Assembly: GCA_031002005.1 (NCBI GenBank)
Contig: CM061914.1
Coordinates: 14,308,148-14,372,147 of the forward strand
Source: Vandiemenella viatica
Taxonomy: Eukaryota; Arthropoda; Insecta; Orthoptera; Morabidae
Reading direction: 5' to 3'
DNA length: 64,000 nucleotides
Below are positions 57,067 through 64,000 of the stretch, piece by piece. The position numbers were made by a program, and so were the translations under genes. Position 1 is the stretch's first letter, and each line of letters starts with the position of its first letter. Below the pieces are notes generated by a model that saw only the letters and a list, made by a program, of their open reading frames with translations, did not search any database and was not told the DNA's origin.

Positions 57067-59689
57067 GTAAGCTTCCTCATTATTTCATCTAGGAAATTCC
57101 TATTTCTTGCTAAAATGTAAATAAAGCACTTGCATTTTTTACATTCTATTAGGTGATTGGTTCATTTAAATTATATTTGTATATGAAACAATGTCTGTGA
57201 ATACAGTACTCTCTGAAATTAGTCACCAGTCCACTGAATGAGATTTTATAAATAGTTATTTTAAATAAACTGTGCAAAGAAGTTCAAATGAAAAACAGTT
57301 GAAAAATTTAGGCCATTGCATATTCTTCAAAATGAAATGTCTGCTATCAGACAGTTTCACTAAACTGTGTTTAAATGTTTATCAGCCTTTATCCTTTAAG
57401 TTGATTGCATGTTAATTTAAATAAAGCAATGCATTCATTCAGATTACTATGATCATTTAGTACTAAAGTTCTAAACTAACCATCCTTCTAATTAAATATT
57501 CACTTATCGAAAAGTTTTAAGAGTTTCAGAGATATCACTGAAAATATATTAGGTCCAAAACTGAATCTTCAGTAAGTATAAAGAATGCCCAAAATTTTTG
57601 GAGTTCCACTGGATAGAATCACAGAATTCTTTCTATGTTCTGATTGCTGTCCATCTGGCCACTTCTGACATGCACAGCGTCCATTCAGCCCAAAAATAAC
57701 CAGCGGACTGCCTGGAGGTCTCCCCCCCCCCCCGTTTCCCTTCACCAATCAGGATACTTCTGGCTGCTAAGCCTTCAATATTCTTCTATAACACGCTAGA
57801 AAAGTCTGTGTTGTATGACCAATTTTGGGTAAAAACAATGCAAAAAAATGTGGACCATCTACCAAACTTCTCCTGATTGTTACCAAATTTTAGTATGATG
57901 TATAATTAATTATCTTAAAAATTCATGCCATCATACTTTTCCCAAAATAATTAATAATTTAGGAGATGAAATTAAGTGCCTAACCACAAAATTTACATTT
58001 TATCTTTTAAACATTGGTTCCTTGCTAGCTCATTTAATGTGTAATAATAACTTTTTAACTTTAATTAGGAGTTATTAATCAAAACATTTGTTTTCACCCA
58101 CTATTTAACACATGTATGAAATTAAATATCTACTTTTTTAACTTATATTTGTCATATATCTATAATCTCACCAAAAGCATTTAGAAGGGATATATCTCTT
58201 ACAATTTATACAGTAAACGACTTATGCAACCATTTTCTTAGTAATAAAACAATTTTCAACTCCAAATCTAACCATTTTCTTAAGGATACATAAGTTTTAG
58301 AAAGTTAAAATTCTAGTGTAAAGAGATTTCGCTACATTCATTTCCATGAGTTAAACTTAAAATTATGATTACTTTGAGGTATAATTTGTATGATCAAAGA
58401 GTTTTATTTAAAGAGATACTTTAATTTCAAGTTGTGTTATGCAATGTCTTTGGGCAGAGCAAAGTACAAAATCTAAAATTACCAGTTAAAGAAAAGTGTT
58501 ACCCTAGATATTGATATCACATGTTGTTATCAACATAGGTAGATGCATACTGAATAAAATTGAATAATTGAGTAAATTCTAAGTAGACCCTATGGTTTTT
58601 TGTAATATAAAGAAAAATGGAACAGAACAATAGAAGTAGGTACAGAAAATTGAGAAATTTCCAAGAATTAAGAATATGATAACAGTTTAGTGGAAAGTTA
58701 GAAATTTATGGGAGAAAAGTAAGATTTTAACATTCCCACTGACAAGGATCGTTCCACTTTCTCTCACTTAGATCATGACATTAAGGATAGAAATTTATTA
58801 GAAGGGTTATTGGGGAGTAAATGAGATCTCAAAAATTAGAACAAATTTCCTTAAGCAATATGTGTAAATTGGAGCTTAAAGTAAAAAGGCGCTAGCCCGA
58901 TAGTAATTTTATAAACTTTAGTTTGACATCACACAGGCGAAAGATGGGTGTAACAATTTCTGTTAACCTCAAACTACTCTCAGAATAAGCTGAACACCAA
59001 AAGATAGGTATAATTTCAATAAATAATATGATCAAAAAATCACAATGGGAGGATAAAGATCTTAAAAGTTAGCAGAAAACATTAATTGGACTACTCAAGG
59101 GAATAGTGTAAAAACTGTGCAGTTTTAGAGAAAAGAAGTCATAGGTCAAAAGAGGCAGAAAAATAGGGGCTTTATCATATCAAAATTTCAGACAGATAGG
59201 AGCAACATGATAGCTCAGAAAATTTTTCCTGCATGATTTTTCTTTTAAAAAGGTCAGCCTCCTTGGCTCACAGGCCAGTTTTCAACAGTATTCTGTTGCA
59301 GTCGATTGTGTGTGCCATGTCTCTGTAAGAACTTGGAGAACTACATTAAGCGGGTGATAAACTTTTTGCAGAGAATATACGCAATTGAACTTAGAAAATT
59401 TTTCATACAGAAAAAACTTCTACCTTCTATATAAATCAGAATTAAAATCACTGGATACTACCATGAACTGAAAGACTTTTCTAATGTGTTCAATAATGTT
59501 TTGGAGAGAAGTGAGATAGTTGGAGCTACCTGCTGTCTTCTTCAAAGGAAACATATGTCTGATGATTTCCTTAAGTTTACTACAGATACCAGTTCACCAA
59601 TAAGAAATTTTTTCAGAATATACTGTTTTCATCTTAAGTGACTTTCTTCAGTGCATGTCAGGCAACTTGCTTGCTTGGGGATTATGCAC
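57067..59689. other. Intron 7, no gene recognised
   Basis: This is AT-rich sequence with a 13-C run near 57721. No coding exon, known repeat or RNA gene is seen. Confidence 0.5.
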
Positions 59690-62506
59690 ACAGAGATGTA
59701 TGAAGTCTGACCATTACTAATACAAAAAAAGAAGTTAAAAGAAGAAGTACTAGACAGTGAGGTTTTTCCTGATGGTTACAGAGTGTACAGCAGAGATAGA
59801 GGAGCAATTGGTGGAAGAGTTTTCATACTGGTTAGCAAAAACTACCACAGTTCACTGGCATTCATAGATCAAGACCATGAGTTACTTGGGGTAGATTTCT
59901 GGGATAATAAAAAAGAAAAAATCAGAGTGTTGGCTGTTTACCGCAGTGGAAGAATGACAGAAGAGGATGAGGCTCTTGGGGAGCAATTAAATTCATACTC
60001 AGATTTCAGAGGTGAGAATAGAATGATCATCATCAGGGGGGGGGGAGGGGGGATTTAAATTTACCAGGTGTAAACTGGGAAGGAAATAAGATAAATAACA
60101 CGAGGGAACAAGATTTGCAAATATCTTAATAAGGGAAGGAGGATTTACACACAAAACACTAGGGGATAAAATATTTTGGATATATTTCTAATTAAGTCCG
60201 ATGAAAATCTTTTGAGGTATCAAGTAACTGAAGGAATAAGTGATTATGAAGCAGTTCTGATGGATTCAGTAGACCAGCAGCCAGAACTGAAGGGGGAAGT
60301 AGGTACAATTATAAAAAGGCACAGGTTTCAAATTTGAAGAGATATTTCAGAGAACAATTCAGCAAATGGAAGGAAGGCTCAGGTACAGTAGAGTCAAGGT
60401 GGGAAGAGTTCAAGGAGATAATAAAAAAGGGGGAAGAAACATTTATTCCAAGGCAGAAAATAAAGAGAAGTAAAGAACCTATGTACTATAATAGGGAAGT
60501 GAGGAGGTTAGAGAGGTTGGTAAGAAAAGAACATAACAGAGTTAAGAGACAGCAGGGTAGTAGGGAATATTTAAAACAACTAAACAAGGACTTAATAACA
60601 GCAAAGAAAATGGCTAAAGAGTATTGTCAGCGCAGGAGGACCATTGACTGATGCATCTAGAAATTTCTATGGCTATATCAGGAAAATAAGGGGAAGGGAG
60701 GGTGTAGAGACACTTATAGATAAGGATGGAGAAGAAGTTACTGACAACTTGAAAAAGGAAGAGATTTTAAGTAACTGGTTCAGTGAAAGCATTAGGGACA
60801 ATGAATCAGAAACAGGAGGGTCTAATTTGGAGAATGAGCTTAATAACACAATTAGAAATGACGATAGTAAAAAAATTGATATTCAACGTGAGGAAATCAT
60901 GAAGGAAATAAGAAAACTGAAAAAAAATAAAGGGGCTGGTGAAGATAATATTACTACAGATATCTTAAAGATAGCCGGACGTGATATTGTACCTTATCTT
61001 GAAATATATTTAAATTGAGTCCAGAAGGTTGCGGCTTACCACAGGACTGGAAAAGTGCAATAGTAGTACTGGTACATAAAGGAGGGGTGAGAAATAGAGT
61101 TCAGAATTACAGGCCAATCAGTTTGACATCAGTTGTAGGTAAATTAATGGAAAGATTGATATGCAACCACATCAGAAATATATGTGAGGAACATAAGTGG
61201 TTTTCAAGCAGGCAACATGCTTTCAGCCAAGGATATTCATGCGAATCTCAGTTGGTGGGATTTATGCAAGATATTTCAGATGAAATGGACAAGGGAGACC
61301 AAATTGATAGTGTAGCACTAGATCTGTCAAAGGCGTTTGACAGAGTAAGCCATTAAATGGTAGTAAATAAGGTAAAAACCATTTGAGTGGATGAGAAAGT
61401 GATTTGCTGGTTAGACAAATTTTTAAAAGGAGAAAACAGAAAGATAGGGTAGGAAATGTAGTATCAAAAGAAGTGGAAGTAAAAATGGGAGTGCCGCAGG
61501 GTAGCGTATTGGGACCATTGCTATTCATTATTCTAATGAATAATTGTATTGATTGTTTACTATCTGAAATTAGATTGTTTGCAGATGACATAATGCTGTA
61601 TAAAAGAATCAAAATGATAGAGGATTGTAAACAGTTGCAGGGTGATCTGGACAAGATATCTAATTGGGTTGATAAACATGAAATGAAGATAAATGCAAAG
61701 AAGAGTCAGCTTATTAGATACCCAAATAAAAAAGTAAAGGTTAAGTATGAATATAAGGTGGGGAAAGAATTGCTTGCTGAAGACTTGAAATGTAAATATC
61801 TTGGCATTACTTTTGATAACAATCATAACTGGGCAGGACACATTGGACAGGTGGTAGGAAAAGGCTTAAACACTAACACACTAATGGTAGGAAAAGGTTC
61901 CAAAGTTCTGCACTTGTTGAAGAGAGTGATGAGGGGATGTACGAGAAAAGTAAAGGAATTGGGTTACAAATTTTTGGTCAGACCATTGCTCGAATATGGT
62001 AGTGTAGTATGGGACCCTCATTTTATGTATCAAATACAGGAGAGGGTGCAAAAAAGGGCTGCTAGATTTGTTTCTGGAAATTATCGCAGAATGCAATCAG
62101 TGACGGATATGATAAAGGAGCTGGAATGGGATTCATTGCAAGACAGGAGGAGGATGAGGAGGGTAATGGGAGTGTATAGGGCGTATACTGGTGATGAGGC
62201 ATGGAAAGATATTGCAATAGGTATGAAAAGTAGTGCATGGAAGGGAAAAGATGACCATGACTACAAGCTGGCACTCGATTTCAGGCACAAGGGTGTGGGA
62301 AGATTCTCTTTTTTAGGTAAGGGTATCAGGGATTGAAATGTGTTACCAAGAGAAATGATGAATAATTTTCCAAAAACCATGAAAGAATTTAAAGATAAAA
62401 TTTGTAGAGGTTAAATGTAGGTAGGTGCAGGATAGGGGAAAGATTGGTGTGTAGGGAAATTGCCACCGGAGCCTGTGTTCCATTGCAATTAAATTAAATT
62501 AAATTT
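59690..62506 (+). mobile_element. CR1-like non-LTR retrotransposon, copy C
   Basis: The endonuclease part starts near 59740 (VFPDGYRVYSRDRGAIGG, ILVSKN) and is damaged around a G-rich run at 60038-60054. The linker includes RYFREQFSKWKEGSGTVESR and RRLERLVRKEHNRV. RT: WKSAIVVLVHKGGVRNRV, QNYRPISLTSVVGKLMERLI, ALDLSKAFDRVSH, MGVPQGSVLGPLLFI and the catalytic LFADDIMLYK (61577-61606). The C-terminus includes VQKRAARFVSGNYRRMQ and WDSLQDRRRMRRVMGVYR. The 3' end is (AATTA)-rich at 62486-62506. Stops and shifts separate the pieces. It is the longest copy of a family with five pieces in the window. Confidence 0.92.
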
Positions 62507-62756
62507 ATACAACTTGAATTCAATTTATAAGTTGCAAGTTTTGTTATAAATCAGCCAAAAGCTATTAATTTAACCTGTAACAGCTAACAGGTAGGACTGT
62601 GCATAGTCAAAACAGAGTATTCTGGAAACTTTTGTAGCTTAACATAAGTCTAAGGAAAGGCAACTGACATACACATCAATTAATTAAGACAGCAGGTAGA
62701 CTCAACTAACTCACTTAAATCCATAACTCAGGCAAAGCTCTCACATCTTTCCCAAA
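62507..62756. other. Spacer between CR1-like copies
   Basis: About 250 bp with no recognised feature; ends where copy D similarity begins. Confidence 0.45.
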
Positions 62757-64000
62757 AGCAAAAACTAGCACAGTTCACTGGCATTCATAGATCAAGACCA
62801 TGAGTTACTTGGGGTAGATTTCTGGGGAAATAAAAAAGAAAAAATCAGGGTGTTGTCTGCTTACCACAGTGGAAGAATGACAGATGAAGATGAGGCTCTT
62901 GGGGAGAAATTAAATTCATACTCAGATTTCAGAGGTGAGAATAGAATGGTATTTATTGGTGGGGACTTAAATTTACCAGGTGTTAACTGGGAAGGAAATA
63001 AGATTAATAACACCCGGGAACAAAGGTTTGCAAATACCTTAATAAGGGAAGGAGGATTTACACAAGTGGTAGAGCAAATCACTAGGGGACAAAATATTTT
63101 GGATATATTCCTAATAAAGCCCGATGATAACCTTGTGGGGTGTCAAGTAATGGAAGGAATAAGTGATCATGATGCAGTTCTGATGGATATTAGAGGATTC
63201 AGTGAACCAGCAGCCAAAACTGACGGAGGTAATAGGTACAATTATAAAAAGGCACAGATTTCAAATTTGAAGCGATATTTCAGAGAACGTTTCAGCAAAT
63301 GGAAGGAAGGCACATGTACAGTAGAGTCAAGGTGGGAAGAGTTCAAGGAGATAATAAGAAAGGGGGAAGAAAAATTCATTCAAAAGCAAAAAATAAAGAG
63401 AAGTAGAGAACGTGTGTACTATAATAGGTAAGTGAGGAGGTTAAAGAGGTTGGTACAAAGAGAACATAACAGAGTTAAGAGACAGCAGGGTAGTAGGGAA
63501 TATTTGAAACAACTAAACAGCAAAGAAAGTAGCTAAAGATGGATTTATGAAGAGTATTGTCAGTGCAGGAGGACCACTGACTAATGCATCTAGAAATTTC
63601 TATGGCTATATCAGGAAACTGAGGGGAAGGGAGGGTGTAGAATGCTCATAGATAAGGATGGAGAAGTAGTTACTGGGAATTTGAAAAAGGCAGAGATTTT
63701 AAGTAACTGGTTTAGTGAGAGCATTAGGGACAATGAATCAGAAACGGGAAGGTCTAATTCGGAGAAAGAGCTAAACAACACGATTAGAAATGAAGATAGT
63801 AAAAAATTTGAAATTCATCCTGAAGAAAACATGAAGGAAATAAGCAAGCCGAAAACACATAAGGGGGCTGGTGCCAATAATATTACTACAGATATTTTAA
63901 AGATAGCCGGGTTTGACATTGTACCTTATCTTGAAATATTATTTAAATTGAGTCTGGATACTTGCTGCTTACCACAAGGCTGGAAAAGTGCGATAGTAGT
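62757..64000 (+). mobile_element. CR1-like copy D (endonuclease to RT start), cut by window end
   Basis: Frame 62850-63431 holds an intact endonuclease C-terminal half: FIGGDLNLPGVNWEGNKINN, GQNILDIFLIKPDDN and EGISDHDAVLMDI (the SDH catalytic box). The same linker text as copy C follows (RYFRERFSKWKEGTCTVESR). Later text (63600-64000) matches the copy C pre-RT region up to WKSAIV at the window end. The similarity to copy C starts within the endonuclease, so D is 5'-truncated. It is head to tail with C, 250 bp apart. The frame after 63431 is broken. Confidence 0.92.

Noticed and set aside
57067..59689. Further FASN exons (acyltransferase)
   Set aside because: No GHS.GE or similar acyltransferase motif or suitable frame was found in the last intron before the CR1-like copies.

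Overview
The window looks like nuclear DNA of an arthropod, most likely an insect with a large, transposon-rich genome. It is AT-rich and has spliceosomal GT/AG introns, one dispersed host gene and a dense mix of retrotransposons and DNA transposons. There is no bacterial-style gene packing. I cannot name the species; the gene and repeats only suggest a hexapod with long introns.

The only host gene I can support is the 5' coding part of an animal-type fatty acid synthase (FASN), + strand. Seven exons (10713-10931, 24899-25051, 25192-25365, 40997-41197, 41759-41997, 55737-55967, 56869-57066) join in phase with consensus splice sites into about 466 codons that hold the whole beta-ketoacyl synthase (KS) domain. 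The catalytic Cys186, His318 and His356 are spaced 132 and 38 residues apart, as in vertebrate FASN. The acyltransferase and later domains must lie beyond the window, after an intron of at least 6.9 kb.

The rest is upstream or intronic DNA filled with mobile elements. Upstream of exon 1 there is a nearly complete Ty1/copia element (Copia-1, minus, 1661-6631, with 5-bp target duplication) and a CR1-like non-LTR fragment. Intron 1 (14 kb) holds an RTE-like relic, two hAT elements each with a perfect 8-bp target duplication, Helitron-like units partly in tandem with tRNA-like Pol III boxes, and a gypsy integrase relic. Intron 3 (15.6 kb) holds a CR1 relic, an 11-copy tandem array of about 166-bp units, a 6.4-kb foldback-like inverted repeat, a pair of long-TIR MITEs, a deleted Helitron helicase gene and a fairly young non-LTR element. 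Intron 5 (13.7 kb) holds a Penelope-type GIY-YIG fragment, RTE-like elements and a second copia element (Copia-2). Copia-2 is inserted in an RTE relic and itself carries a 1.36-kb element resembling a solo LTR. The last intron holds two CR1-like copies head to tail.

The most unusual structures are the 136-bp perfect palindrome with 16-bp target duplications inside Copia-1, the foldback-like structure at 30525-36945, the 166-bp array, the tandem Helitron-like units, and the hAT element that contains a second, oppositely oriented hAT dimerisation domain. All mobile-element reading frames seen are broken by stops or frameshifts, or are cut by the window edge.
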